Below are positions 48,341 to 55,483 of a stretch of DNA of 64,000 bases, in pieces. The position numbers and the translations under genes are program-made. Location: positions 1,240,001 through 1,304,000 of the forward strand of contig CANMRM010000001.1 in the NCBI GenBank assembly GCA_947500295.1, given 5' to 3'. This DNA is from an uncultured Kordiimonas sp. (lineage in GTDB: Bacteria; Pseudomonadota; Alphaproteobacteria; Sphingomonadales; Kordiimonadaceae). Position 1 is the first letter of the stretch. Every line of letters begins with the position of its first letter. The notes under the pieces are model-generated. The model had not been told where the DNA came from. It worked only from the letters and a program-made list of their open reading frames with translations, and made no database searches.

Positions 48341-49795
48341 ATGAATTTGGACGCGCTATTTGTTACCGCCTCATCTTACGCACCGGAGCAGATCAAATGT
48401 ATTTTCCAGAGGAAATGGATGTTCGACCAACTGGAGAATTATCTGGAAATTCTTCACGAAAGTTTTGACCCGGCGACCGGAGCTTCAGGTATATTCGGCA
48501 CCATCAATCCGGAAATCAGTGTTGGCATGAGGATATTGAAAAACAGCAATGGTCGTTTCTTTGACATTGCTGCAAGCCAAATGCTTGATCGCTTAATATT
48601 GCAGAATCTGTCCATAAGGGTTCTCATTTATGCCAGTGCAGACACCAGCGCCCACATCAACGAAGTGGATGTCGTCTTTGACGATATCGAAGTTGAGTAT
48701 GAAACCAGCAATTTTGGTGAAGAGGGAGAGCAGCTGGTGCTGCTCGTTAACGGGCCAGTTGAGCTGACAGGCACCAACCCCGGCGTGCCTGATCAGACGT
48801 TGATAGACACACATTTTGCTGGAGATGCAGCGAAGTATCAAAGATTTGAAGATACCGTCGTATTCAGCGGCAACATGGCTGAAATTGCCGTTGCAATTGT
48901 TGAATCAATCAAAAGCATCAATCTCTTTTCATCGCTGAAAAAATACAAGGTAGCGCAGCCTGCGGACATAGCGGTCAACAATGACGGTTACATATATGGT
49001 AGCGGCCTGGTACGGGAGGATACGCAGACGGTCTGCAACAAAACCGGCGGCTATACCGTCATCAGGCATGAGCGAAAACCCGCCGAAAACAACAATTATT
49101 CCGGAACACTTAGCAGCAGGTACCGGTTAAATGAAGGCTCTTTCGCCTATCAGCAACCCATCATAAACCCACTGTCGGTCGTCTATCTGCCGATCGAAAA
49201 AACGATCCAGAAGAGTGCCCGCCGGATCATCAGGAACTATCACTACAACTGGAGCGGCAGAAGAAGCGGTTTCGACATAAACGCCAATGCCGTCGCAGTT
49301 CCTGACGATCCGAACATGCCGCTGTCATACGAGGTTGGCAACGGATATGTCCGCTTTCGCGACATCAATTTCACCATCTCGGGCAAGCTCAGGGCCAGAA
49401 AGAAAATAGGATGCATCTATATCCACTACCGCAAGGACATCGAGGGTCATGTGAGGGTCAGGGAGCTCGATATGAGATTTGCGATCGTGAACGACAACGG
49501 CCGCTACAAGTTAATTGTTAAACCGCGGGTCAACATCGACACAAACGCCAATTTAACGCGCGGCGAAGGGATCGTTACTTGGATTTTGCAGGTTCTTATC
49601 TGGCAGAAACAGTGGTTTCTGGACAACAAGATCGAGAGGCAGATCAACGACCTTGAGTTTACCGTGCTCGACCTGAGCGAGCTCAATTACCAGCCGCCAA
49701 ACGGCTGGGGCTTCAGCACGGCCTTTGATCAGCAGAACATGGCAATCGGCCTAGTGGAGAGAAATCCGGAAGCGGAGATTCGCGACATAGACTGA
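48341..49795 (+). CDS. Hypothetical protein, 484 residues, no recognised domain
   Basis: I do not recognise a family. No signal peptide and no membrane span. The composition suggests mostly beta structure with alternating hydrophobic residues (LSIRVLIYASADTSAHINEVDVVFDDIEVEYE; VRFRDINFTISGKLRARKKIGCIYIHY; YKLIVKPRVNIDTNANLT), two predicted helical stretches, and a C-terminal WILQVLIWQKQWFLDNKIERQINDLEFTVLDLSELN. The gene is AT-richer than its neighbours. It sits alone between the two copies of a 26-base direct repeat and behind a CRP-type site. This suggests a transferred single-gene segment; its job is unknown. A strong ribosome site is not obvious (GGGGAGATGCAGC is the best). Confidence 0.8.
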   Translation: MNLDALFVTASSYAPEQIKCIFQRKWMFDQLENYLEILHESFDPATGASGIFGTINPEISVGMRILKNSNGRFFDIAASQMLDRLILQNLSIRVLIYASADTSAHINEVDVVFDDIEVEYETSNFGEEGEQLVLLVNGPVELTGTNPGVPDQTLIDTHFAGDAAKYQRFEDTVVFSGNMAEIAVAIVESIKSINLFSSLKKYKVAQPADIAVNNDGYIYGSGLVREDTQTVCNKTGGYTVIRHERKPAENNNYSGTLSSRYRLNEGSFAYQQPIINPLSVVYLPIEKTIQKSARRIIRNYHYNWSGRRSGFDINANAVAVPDDPNMPLSYEVGNGYVRFRDINFTISGKLRARKKIGCIYIHYRKDIEGHVRVRELDMRFAIVNDNGRYKLIVKPRVNIDTNANLTRGEGIVTWILQVLIWQKQWFLDNKIERQINDLEFTVLDLSELNYQPPNGWGFSTAFDQQNMAIGLVERNPEAEIRDID

Positions 49796-49816
49796 CCCTT
49801 TCGTCACCAACCTGCA

Positions 49817-49842
49817 GGTTCTCTCTAAAACTTGGGGGCCTG
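49817..49842. repeat. Direct repeat, right copy (contains the stop of the ParB-like gene)
   Basis: Matches 48245-48270 at 24 of 26 bases. It covers the last codons, the stop and 8 bases of 3' flank of the ParB-like gene. The two copies are 1572 bases apart and bracket the 484-residue protein gene. Confidence 0.85.
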
Positions 49843-50073
49843 CACAATATAGGCGCCGACCTCTGTCTCGCCAACGGCTTTGCTGGCTTCAAGCCGGTGA
49901 ATGCCCGCGATCAGGACAAAGCGCCCCTTGCCTTCCCGCACCCGGATGGGTTTTAGCTCATCGCCCTCGAGCATGGCCTCGATGGTGGCATCAAGCTTGT
50001 CCTGCTGCAGCTCCTTGCGCCGGGCCGTTGGCACGTAAATATCATCAATCTTTACTGTGACAACTTTCAGCAT
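49825..50073 (-). CDS. ParB/Srx-fold mini protein
   Basis: 82 residues from the ATG at 50073 (AGGAACC upstream); a longer reading to 50130 is unlikely. It is a lone ParB N-terminal domain: VKIDDIYVPTARRKELQQDKLDATIEAMLEG, then the core LKPIRVREGKGRFVLIAGIHRLEASKAVGETEVGAYIV, where GIHRLEASK matches the CTP-binding box GxxRxxA. There is no DNA-binding HTH, so it is not a partition ParB. Such mini proteins may be NTP-binding regulators or nucleases. No parA is adjacent. Its 3' end is duplicated 1.6 kb away. Confidence 0.82.
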   Translation of the reverse strand: MLKVVTVKIDDIYVPTARRKELQQDKLDATIEAMLEGDELKPIRVREGKGRFVLIAGIHRLEASKAVGETEVGAYIVQAPKF

Positions 50074-50255
50074 GGTTCCTGCGCCTCCCAGTGCGTGAGT
50101 GAAAACTGTCGCACACCCGCACTGGTGCATACAAGAGTGCTTTTAGGGACTATCGAATGGTTACCAGGCGAGCCGAATGATACAGCTGGCGTGTGCATGG
50201 CATGGAAGGGGCGCAATCCGCCCCTTCACCGTGTGTCTCACCCCGTCGCTTGCGT

Positions 50256-52703
50256 CTATTCGTGCTTGAGGGCATGGACCGGTGGGGTAGACGCCGCCCG
50301 CATCACCAGCGCGGTAACCAGTAGCAGGGTGACCAACATCACCATGCCGCCGCCCAGCACATAAATGTCCGCACCGAGGTCGATGCGCTGCGAGTATTTC
50401 TCCAGCCAGCCTTTGAGGAAATAATAGGCCACTGCCCAGGCGGGCAGGTTGGCAATCAGCACCGGCTTCATATATTGCCAGGTGAACAGCTTGAGATTGT
50501 CACCAACCGACGCGCCCAGAACCCGCCGGATGCTGATCTCCTTGGTGCGGTGGTTGATCGAGTTCAACACCAGGCCGATCAGCCCCACCAACGACAGCAA
50601 AACCGCAAGACCCGAGAATGCCATGAAGAGTGTCAGTTGCTGGTTCTCACTGGCATACAGGCCATCAAGGCGCTCCTCCATCAAGGTCTGCCGGAAGGGC
50701 ACGTCGGGATACATCTGTGCCCAGGCCTCTTGCACGGCGGCGAGCGTTGCCTGCTGGGCGGCGCCGGTTTCAGGGCGCAGCCGCACAGTCATAGCCTCAA
50801 ATGCCTCAGGCCAATGATAATAGACCTTGGCGTCGACATTGCTGCGTGCCGAGCGAAAGAGGATATCCTCAACCACCCCAACCACCGTGACGGTGACAAA
50901 CCCGCCGGTGTCCAGCGACATATATACCTGCTCCCCGAGCGCCGTTTCAGGGTTCGGGTAACCCAGCAGCCGCACGGCCTTCCGGTTCAGCACCACATTG
51001 TTGCTGCTCTCTTCCAGAGACGCATCGCCCCCCTGCAAATTGACCTGGTCGCCCGCATAGCGCTCGTCAAGAGCGCGCCCGGCCACCAGTGTCGCCTTGT
51101 AGGCATCGAAAAAGTCATAATCGGACGCAATCATCCGTATGGTGGCTTCCTGCTCTCGCGGCAGATGCCGGGAGAAAAACCCTTCAAACGAGAAGCTGTT
51201 GTCGTTCGGCACCACCCGGGACCGGGTCACAGCCTCAACGCCGCTGATGTCCTGCACACGTGCCTTGAACGCGTCCGACCGGCTGGTCTCACCGCGCTCG
51301 AGCCCGCGCACCACCAACAGGCCCGTCGGGTCATAGCCGAGGTCGAGCTGGTGGATGTATGCCATCTGGCGCGAGATGGTAACGGCACCAATCAGGAGCG
51401 CGATCGAGGCACTGAACTGGATAAACACCAGCACACCCCGCAGCCGGTTAACCCCGGCACGGCGCGAGCGCCCGCCGGAGAGGAACACAACAGGCCGGAA
51501 CTGGCTGGTAATCAGCGCGGGGCAGGCACCGGCAACTATGCCGAGCGCGAAAGTCGCGGCCGCGAAAATCAGGAAGCCTTCGGTCTCCAGCATGCCGGTG
51601 AGCGAATAGCTTTCCCCGACAAGGGTGCCCAATAGCGGCAGCATATCGTTTGCAACCAGCAGGCCGATGAGGGCGGCGATCACCGTCTGCAGCACAGACT
51701 CCGTCATCACATGACTGACGATCTGCCCGAAGTTCGCGCCTGACACCTTGCGGATGCAAAACTCCTTCTCCCGCTCAATGGCCCGTGCCAGCGCCAGGCT
51801 GACATAATTGAATGTGGAGATCGCCAAAATCAGCACCGCAACCGCCAGAAAGCCGTAAACGGTGGCATAGTTGCCGATCGGGTTACCCGCCGAGCGCCCG
51901 TTTGAGCCCAGGTGTAAATCGCCAAACGGCTGCAGGAACAGCCGGAACACCTCGCGCATGTCGTCATCGGTCGCCGGGCCAAAGAAGGGCCGGTTCTGGT
52001 CAACAAACACAGCAAGCTTTTCTGTCACGTCCGCAAGCCGCGCGCCTTCCTTCAGCCGCACATAGGTGGCGAGGCTGACATTGCTCCAGCTGTCCGCGTT
52101 CGGCACCAGCCGGTCCTGAAATGGCACAATAAATTCGAAGGTGAAATCCGTATGCTCGGGCATGTCGGCAAACACGCCGCTGACGGTATATTCCCTGTCG
52201 CCGTTTATCGTGAAGGTCTGGCCGACGGCATCGGTGGTGCCGAAATATTTCACCGCCATCGCCTCGGAGATGAGCAGGCTATTCAGCGTCGGGAAGGCGC
52301 TGTCCGCCCGCCCCCGGAGGAACGTAAGCGGGAACATGTCGAGGAAACCGGCGTCCACGCTCGAGACCATCTCATAATTGGCGAAATCACCCTGCTGCAC
52401 CGGCCACAGGCGGTCGCGCACCCGCACCACCGTCTCCGCCTCCGCGATGCCGTCGCGAATGGCAGGCGCCAGCGGGGTCATGGTGTTTTCCATATAACCG
52501 CTTGAGCGCAGGAACTGGCCCTCAACGCGGTAGAGCCGCTCCTGGTCCGTGACCCAACCGTCGTAATTCAGCTCGATATGGGCATAAAGCAGGATCAGGG
52601 TCGTCACGGCAATGCCGCCCGCCAGCCCCAGCATGTTGAGCACCGGCAACAGCGGATGTTTCCATATTTGCCGAAACCCGGACTTGATGACCTGAACTAT
52701 CAT
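50256..52703 (-). CDS. FtsX-like ABC transporter permease (MacB-type, full length duplicated)
   Basis: 815 residues. Two MacB/FtsX units, each with an N-terminal span, a periplasmic domain and a C-terminal three-span FtsX block: span MLGLAGGIAVTTLILLYAHIE, MacB periplasmic core (about 45-235), FtsX spans (AVAVLILAISTFNYVSLALARAIEREKEFCIRKVSGA), then a second periplasmic domain and a last block (LALFMAFSGLAVLLSLVGLIGLVLNSINHRTKEISIRRVLGASVGDNL-like). No ATPase or adaptor gene is beside it. AAGGAGG lies 7 bases before the ATG. A sigma-54 promoter precedes it. Probably a mechanotransmission exporter component for peptides or lipoproteins. Confidence 0.9.
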   Translation of the reverse strand: MIVQVIKSGFRQIWKHPLLPVLNMLGLAGGIAVTTLILLYAHIELNYDGWVTDQERLYRVEGQFLRSSGYMENTMTPLAPAIRDGIAEAETVVRVRDRLWPVQQGDFANYEMVSSVDAGFLDMFPLTFLRGRADSAFPTLNSLLISEAMAVKYFGTTDAVGQTFTINGDREYTVSGVFADMPEHTDFTFEFIVPFQDRLVPNADSWSNVSLATYVRLKEGARLADVTEKLAVFVDQNRPFFGPATDDDMREVFRLFLQPFGDLHLGSNGRSAGNPIGNYATVYGFLAVAVLILAISTFNYVSLALARAIEREKEFCIRKVSGANFGQIVSHVMTESVLQTVIAALIGLLVANDMLPLLGTLVGESYSLTGMLETEGFLIFAAATFALGIVAGACPALITSQFRPVVFLSGGRSRRAGVNRLRGVLVFIQFSASIALLIGAVTISRQMAYIHQLDLGYDPTGLLVVRGLERGETSRSDAFKARVQDISGVEAVTRSRVVPNDNSFSFEGFFSRHLPREQEATIRMIASDYDFFDAYKATLVAGRALDERYAGDQVNLQGGDASLEESSNNVVLNRKAVRLLGYPNPETALGEQVYMSLDTGGFVTVTVVGVVEDILFRSARSNVDAKVYYHWPEAFEAMTVRLRPETGAAQQATLAAVQEAWAQMYPDVPFRQTLMEERLDGLYASENQQLTLFMAFSGLAVLLSLVGLIGLVLNSINHRTKEISIRRVLGASVGDNLKLFTWQYMKPVLIANLPAWAVAYYFLKGWLEKYSQRIDLGADIYVLGGGMVMLVTLLLVTALVMRAASTPPVHALKHE

Positions 52704-52799
52704 GAGAGATCCTCCTTATGCTGCATCTGTCGTGGTCGTGTCTAAAAGCGTGTTTCGAACCAGCATGCCGTTTTCTGTTGCACGGATTACCGCGAAAAA

Positions 52800-52815
52800 C
52801 GCAAGTGTCATGCCA
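52800..52815 (-). promoter_or_regulatory. Sigma-54 (-24/-12) promoter of the FtsX-like permease
   Basis: Read on the minus strand, TGGCATGACACTTGCG matches TGGCAYG-N4-TTGCR, with GG and GC separated by exactly 10 bases. Transcription would start near 52789, giving a leader of about 85 bases to the ATG at 52703. No enhancer-binding activator gene is in the window. Confidence 0.75.
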
Positions 52816-52910
52816 AGGGGGACTTTTGGCTTTTTTCAGTATTTTCAATAATTTATGGCGTTCCTCTATCGGGCAAAAGCCCGCAAAAATGCCCGAAATC
52901 GAACAGTCGC

Positions 52911-52924
52911 GTCCGATATCGGAC
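52911..52924. promoter_or_regulatory. Palindrome GTCCGATATCGGAC, candidate enhancer-binding site
   Basis: A perfect 14-base palindrome about 120 bases upstream of the predicted sigma-54 start, the usual place for a bacterial enhancer-binding protein site. A small CGGGC-AAAA-GCCCG hairpin lies at 52870-52883 between them. The 52704-53038 stretch otherwise holds no gene I can support, only a short imperfect GCCAGC-CCC-type repeat near 52932-52970. Confidence 0.55.
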
Positions 52925-53038
52925 AGCAGCCTAGCCGCCAGCCCCGCCAGCAGTCCCGCCAGTAGCCCGGCCTGCATCCCGGACAGGAGCGAAGAGGACA
53001 GGCAGGGGCGAAGAGGAAAGGCGGGTCAGCCAAACGGG

Positions 53039-53091
53039 TCAGCCAGCCTTCTCATGCAGCGTGCAGGCGGGCGGAATGTCCCACGCTTCCC
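53039..53091 (-). pseudogene. 3' remnant of a SnoaL-like gene
   Basis: Minus-strand frame ends REAWDIPPACTLHEKAG-stop, matching RDAWDIPSAYTLHT near the end of the intact SnoaL-like protein at 53485-53913. The DNA match is 53055-53091 against 53513-53549, 34 of 37 bases. Nothing of the rest of the gene is recognisable upstream of it. Confidence 0.65.
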
Positions 53092-53166
53092 TTTTTTCCG
53101 GGCATGGCCTACTGTCTTTATCAGCCGGCCTGCCGTATGTATGAACCGGAAAGAGAGGACAGCCCG

Positions 53167-53406
53167 ATGAGCAAAGCCAGAGCGCGCGAGCGCAAGAAAA
53201 AGAGATTGGCCCAGTTGCGGGCCGCAAAGTCCGCCCCGGCAGCGACGCATGAAAAAGGCGAAGACCATACCCCCGCCGAGTTTGCAGAGCAAAAACACAG
53301 CCCGGGAAAATTTGACCCCAGATTAAATACCGGCGGTAAAAACCGCGGCGGCAAGAATATTCCGGGTGTGGCTGCCTCCACCCGGGGGGCTGCCCGGTCG
53401 GGCTAA
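53167..53406 (+). CDS. Small basic hypothetical protein
   Basis: 79 residues from the ATG at 53167, 8 bases after GAGAGGA. Very basic start (MSKARARERKKKRLAQLRAAK), Gly/Lys/Asn-rich end (GKFDPRLNTGGKNRGGKNIPGVAASTRGAARSG). No membrane span. It looks like a nucleic-acid-binding or ribosome-associated small protein, but I recognise no family. It lies between a 3' remnant of a SnoaL-like gene and the intact copy. Base composition does not differ from the surroundings. Confidence 0.65.
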   Translation: MSKARARERKKKRLAQLRAAKSAPAATHEKGEDHTPAEFAEQKHSPGKFDPRLNTGGKNRGGKNIPGVAASTRGAARSG

Positions 53407-53484
53407 GGAGGGCCGGGGTAAGGACGCTCGGGGTAAGAGCGCTTGCGGCCACGCAAGGAACAGCCGGACTGAATTCAGCAGGGT

Positions 53485-53913
53485 TTATGGGCCCCGTGTG
53501 TGCCCCGGTGTGTGCAGCGTGTAGGCGGACGGAATGTCCCACGCGTCCCGCACGCGGCCATTCACAATGCGCCACACAACCACCACGTCTACGGCTACCT
53601 CCTGGCCTGACAGATCGGGCTGCCCGGGCATGTCAGGCAGCGTCATGCTGTTGATCGTGTGCACGACCACCAGTTCGTCACCCACCGGCGTGGCGGACTG
53701 CGGGTTGACCCGGAAAGTGCCCTTCGTTTTTTCCATGATTGTCGTGAAGAACTGCCGCACACCGTCCAGGCCGATATAGTCCCCCTGCATGTCAGGCAGG
53801 TTGGGGTTGAAAAACCGGAAGACTACATTCTCTGCCATCACCTCCGGCCACCCGGCGGGGCTCGCAGGGTCAAACCGTTTTAAAACCGCAATGTTCGGGT
53901 GCTCGTCTGCCAT
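53485..53913 (-). CDS. SnoaL-like / NTF2-superfamily protein
   Basis: 142 residues from the ATG at 53913, which follows AGGAGG by 6 bases; the open frame up to 54111 has no such site. The alpha+beta cone fold of SnoaL/NTF2-like proteins fits: AVLKRFDPASPAGWPEVMAENVVFRFFNPNLP, YIGLDGVRQFFTTIMEKTKGTFRVNPQSATPVGDELVVVHTINSMTL, VVWRIVNGRVRDAWDIPSAY. Members are small-molecule isomerases, cyclases or hydrolases, or binding proteins. A piece of its 3' end is duplicated at 53055-53091. Confidence 0.82.
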   Translation of the reverse strand: MADEHPNIAVLKRFDPASPAGWPEVMAENVVFRFFNPNLPDMQGDYIGLDGVRQFFTTIMEKTKGTFRVNPQSATPVGDELVVVHTINSMTLPDMPGQPDLSGQEVAVDVVVVWRIVNGRVRDAWDIPSAYTLHTPGHTRGP

Positions 53914-53922
53914 ACTGGGCCT

Positions 53923-53951
53923 CCTGCCAGTGGGGGTGGTGTTGCTGGCAG
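53923..53951. repeat. CTGCCAG/CTGGCAG inverted repeat
   Basis: Seven-base perfect arms around a 15-base centre, just upstream of the SnoaL-like gene. The 53914-54136 gap holds nothing else I can support. It could be an operator or a weak hairpin. Confidence 0.35.
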
Positions 53952-54136
53952 CAACCATAGCAGGGTGGGCAATCACTCCCTTGATGGCGGTCAAGCAGAT
54001 GGGAATTTGGCGTTTTCTGCTGGCTTCGACTATCATGGCGGGACAGGTTTCCGGTATCCATGAGCTATCAGCAATAATGATACTTGCGGTCAGGCGAAGG
54101 TGTCGCCGCATACCTCAAGATAAAAGGAAACACAGC

Positions 54137-54745
54137 ATGGGTTTGCTCACTAAAAAACATCCAACAGATGCGAAACGGATTAAGGGGTGCGAGAACGGGG
54201 TAGAGTATCATCTGACAGAACCGGCTGTCATGCTGACGGTGGCCCAGTGGCTTTTCGCCCAAGGTGCTCATCATGTCAGTATTCGCCCTGATGGGATGCA
54301 CTTAAAGCAGTTCGATGTCCGCGCTTGGTTGGAAACTAAAGGGTTCGTCAAAACCGAGAATAGGGGCAAAACGAGCCAAGGCGGTCTGTACCGTCTAAAC
54401 GATTTATCGATTGAGGTTATACCAAAATCCGGGCTGGGTGACGTAACTGCCGAAGTTGACGGCAAGTCGATTGAGGTGGAAACCAAAGGCGGATGCATTA
54501 ACAGCACGCACGCGGGACAAGTATCCAAACTTAGGAAGGGGCTCGCTGAAGCGGTGGGGCAGGCCATTGGCTCACCACGACAGCCAGATCGACTTATGGC
54601 TATTGTGCCTGAACACGATGAAACCCGAAAAGTGGCAGATCGAATGATAGACAGATGCCTTAGGGCGGGGGTTGAGATTGCACTGGCGAGCGAGGATGGT
54701 TCAATAGCCTTTGTGGGGCCAATGATTTCCTCCTATCAGGATTAA
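54137..54745 (+). CDS. Putative PD-(D/E)XK nuclease-fold protein
   Basis: 202 residues from the ATG at 54137 (AAGGAAA upstream). Residues 30-85 look like a small helical/winged region (VMLTVAQWLFAQGAHHVSIRPDG.. DVRAWLETKGFVK). Residues 95-120 carry Asp102 and Glu115-x-Lys117 (GLGDVTAEVDGKSIEVETKGG), the spacing and context of PD-(D/E)XK nucleases such as restriction enzymes, followed by a helix (GQVSKLRKGLAEAVGQAIG) and a strand (RLMAIVPEH). Family-level function is unknown. AT-richer than the genes to its left; an HNH nuclease remnant follows directly. Possible defence or mobile-element origin (inference). Confidence 0.65.
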   Translation: MGLLTKKHPTDAKRIKGCENGVEYHLTEPAVMLTVAQWLFAQGAHHVSIRPDGMHLKQFDVRAWLETKGFVKTENRGKTSQGGLYRLNDLSIEVIPKSGLGDVTAEVDGKSIEVETKGGCINSTHAGQVSKLRKGLAEAVGQAIGSPRQPDRLMAIVPEHDETRKVADRMIDRCLRAGVEIALASEDGSIAFVGPMISSYQD

Positions 54746-54798
54746 TAGAGCGCCCAAAAAGCCGAAAATGCCTGCAGGTTCATATCCCATCCAGCCAA

Positions 54799-55059
54799 TT
54801 TGAACGCTCGCCCTTCGTCATCGCCTATGTTTTGGCGATTAGCAACGGCATGTGTGAGGCTTGCGATCAAGCCGCCGCTTTTAAAAAGAAAGACGGTGAG
54901 CCTTTTCTAGAAGTTCATCATGTAAAATTCTTGGTGGAGGGCGGGCCGGATACCATCGACAATGCAGTAGCTTTGTGCCCCAATTGCCGTCGCGCGTGCC
55001 ATCAAGCGGAGATTATAGCGTACTTAATCGAGAAGATCATAAGATTAAACGCTTATTGA
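54799..55059 (+). pseudogene. HNH endonuclease C-terminal fragment
   Basis: The frame reads FERSPFVIAYVLAISNGMCEACDQAAAF, then PFLEVHHVKFLVEGGPDTIDNAVALCPNCRRACH, a full HNH core (CxxC, HH, N, CPNC, H). It normally forms the C-terminal third of a larger endonuclease. Upstream the frame is open to the end of the previous gene but shows no start codon with a ribosome site and no recognisable N-terminal domain. It is therefore most likely a decayed remnant; expression from an internal ATG (54850) would cut into the motif. Confidence 0.7.
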
Positions 55060-55181
55060 TCGGCATCGCCAAGCCAGCTGAGTTTTCATAGAAATGCATT
55101 GTGAGCGGTCTTGCAAACGTCTGCAAGCAATTGTCTGAGCAAATTACGTTGGACGCGATTCTTTTGTAATGCTATATGAAA

Positions 55182-55206
55182 GCGGCGAAGTAATTAACTT
55201 CGCCGC
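55182..55206 (-). terminator. Rho-independent terminator for the 20-residue gene
   Basis: GCGGCGAAGT and ACTTCGCCGC form a perfect 10-base stem with a 5-base loop. On the minus strand it is followed by TTTCATAT, on the plus strand by AATCTC, so it is oriented to stop minus-strand transcription coming from 55366. A second, wobble-rich hairpin that favours the plus strand is at 55239-55279. Confidence 0.65.
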
Positions 55207-55238
55207 AATCTCTCGTTTTAGTGAATTGATTGCCGATT

Positions 55239-55279
55239 AAGGGTCGCTTTCTTAGCTTTGCACGCGGGAAGTGGCCCTT
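55239..55279 (+). terminator. Possible plus-strand terminator hairpin
   Basis: AAGGGTCGCTTTC can pair over 13 positions (three G-U) with GGAAGTGGCCCTT, followed by TCTATTT. It could stop transcripts leaving the HNH remnant. On the minus strand three positions become mismatches. Between 55060 and 55280 only this hairpin and the one at 55182 are seen. Confidence 0.45.
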
Positions 55280-55280
55280 T

Positions 55281-55343
55281 CTATTTATCAGAGCCCAAAC
55301 CGCCGATCAGCAAAACGGTAGGGCTTTCCACTCTTCTAGTCAT
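55281..55343 (-). CDS. Micro-gene encoding a 20-residue peptide
   Basis: The reading frame MTRRVESPTVLLIGGLGSDK is preceded by AAAGGAGG at an ideal 7-base spacing. Upstream on the same strand are TTGACC (55397-55402), an 18-base spacer and TATAAG (55373-55378). Downstream is a strong hairpin with a short T-run (55182-55206). The whole unit would be a transcript of about 190 bases. It is divergent from the 317-residue gene at 55484 and shares its -10/leader/SD motif. The peptide has a basic start and a hydrophobic middle. It might be a toxin-like or leader peptide, or the RNA may be the active product; no homolog is known to me. Confidence 0.5.
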   Translation of the reverse strand: MTRRVESPTVLLIGGLGSDK

Positions 55344-55372
55344 TTCTGACCCTCCTTTAGTTTGTTACAACC

Positions 55373-55402
55373 CTTATACCTTTCTGTAGCCCCTTAGGTC
55401 AA
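55373..55402 (-). promoter_or_regulatory. Sigma-70 promoter of the micro-gene
   Basis: Minus strand: TTGACC, 18-base spacer, TATAAG, with transcription expected near 55366. The AGGTATAAGG..AAGGAGGG block that follows is mirrored in the divergent promoter at 55431-55459. Confidence 0.6.
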
Positions 55403-55430
55403 CGAAATATTCAAAGAAAACGGCTATAAC

Positions 55431-55459
55431 TTGCGAATAAGGTTAATTTGAGGTATAAG
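55431..55459 (+). promoter_or_regulatory. Sigma-70 promoter of the winged-helix-like gene
   Basis: TTGCGA, 17-base spacer, TATAAG. Transcription would start near 55466, leaving a leader of under 20 bases that is almost filled by AAGGAGGG (55469-55476). Inverted similarity to the micro-gene promoter suggests joint control. Confidence 0.6.
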
Positions 55460-55483
55460 GCATGAGTTAAGGAGGGCTGATTC

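Noticed and set aside
52870-52883. CGGGC-AAAA-GCCCG hairpin as a terminator
   Set aside because: No T-run follows on either strand and there is no gene ending nearby.
52718-53170. 150-codon plus-strand frame upstream of the small basic protein
   Set aside because: It runs through the sigma-54 promoter, the palindrome and a Ser/Ala/Pro repeat, with no ribosome site or protein-like pattern.
53485-54111. Longer 208-codon version of the SnoaL-like protein
   Set aside because: The ATG at 53913 has an AGGAGG site and the family sequence starts there; the extension is not protein-like.
54832-55059. HNH gene as an intact small protein
   Set aside because: The conserved HNH core begins upstream of any usable start codon and no ribosome site exists, so a remnant is more likely.
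55060-55483. Integron attC site around the hairpins
   Set aside because: No matching GTTRRRY / RYYYAAC core pairs were found at the ends of the inverted repeats.
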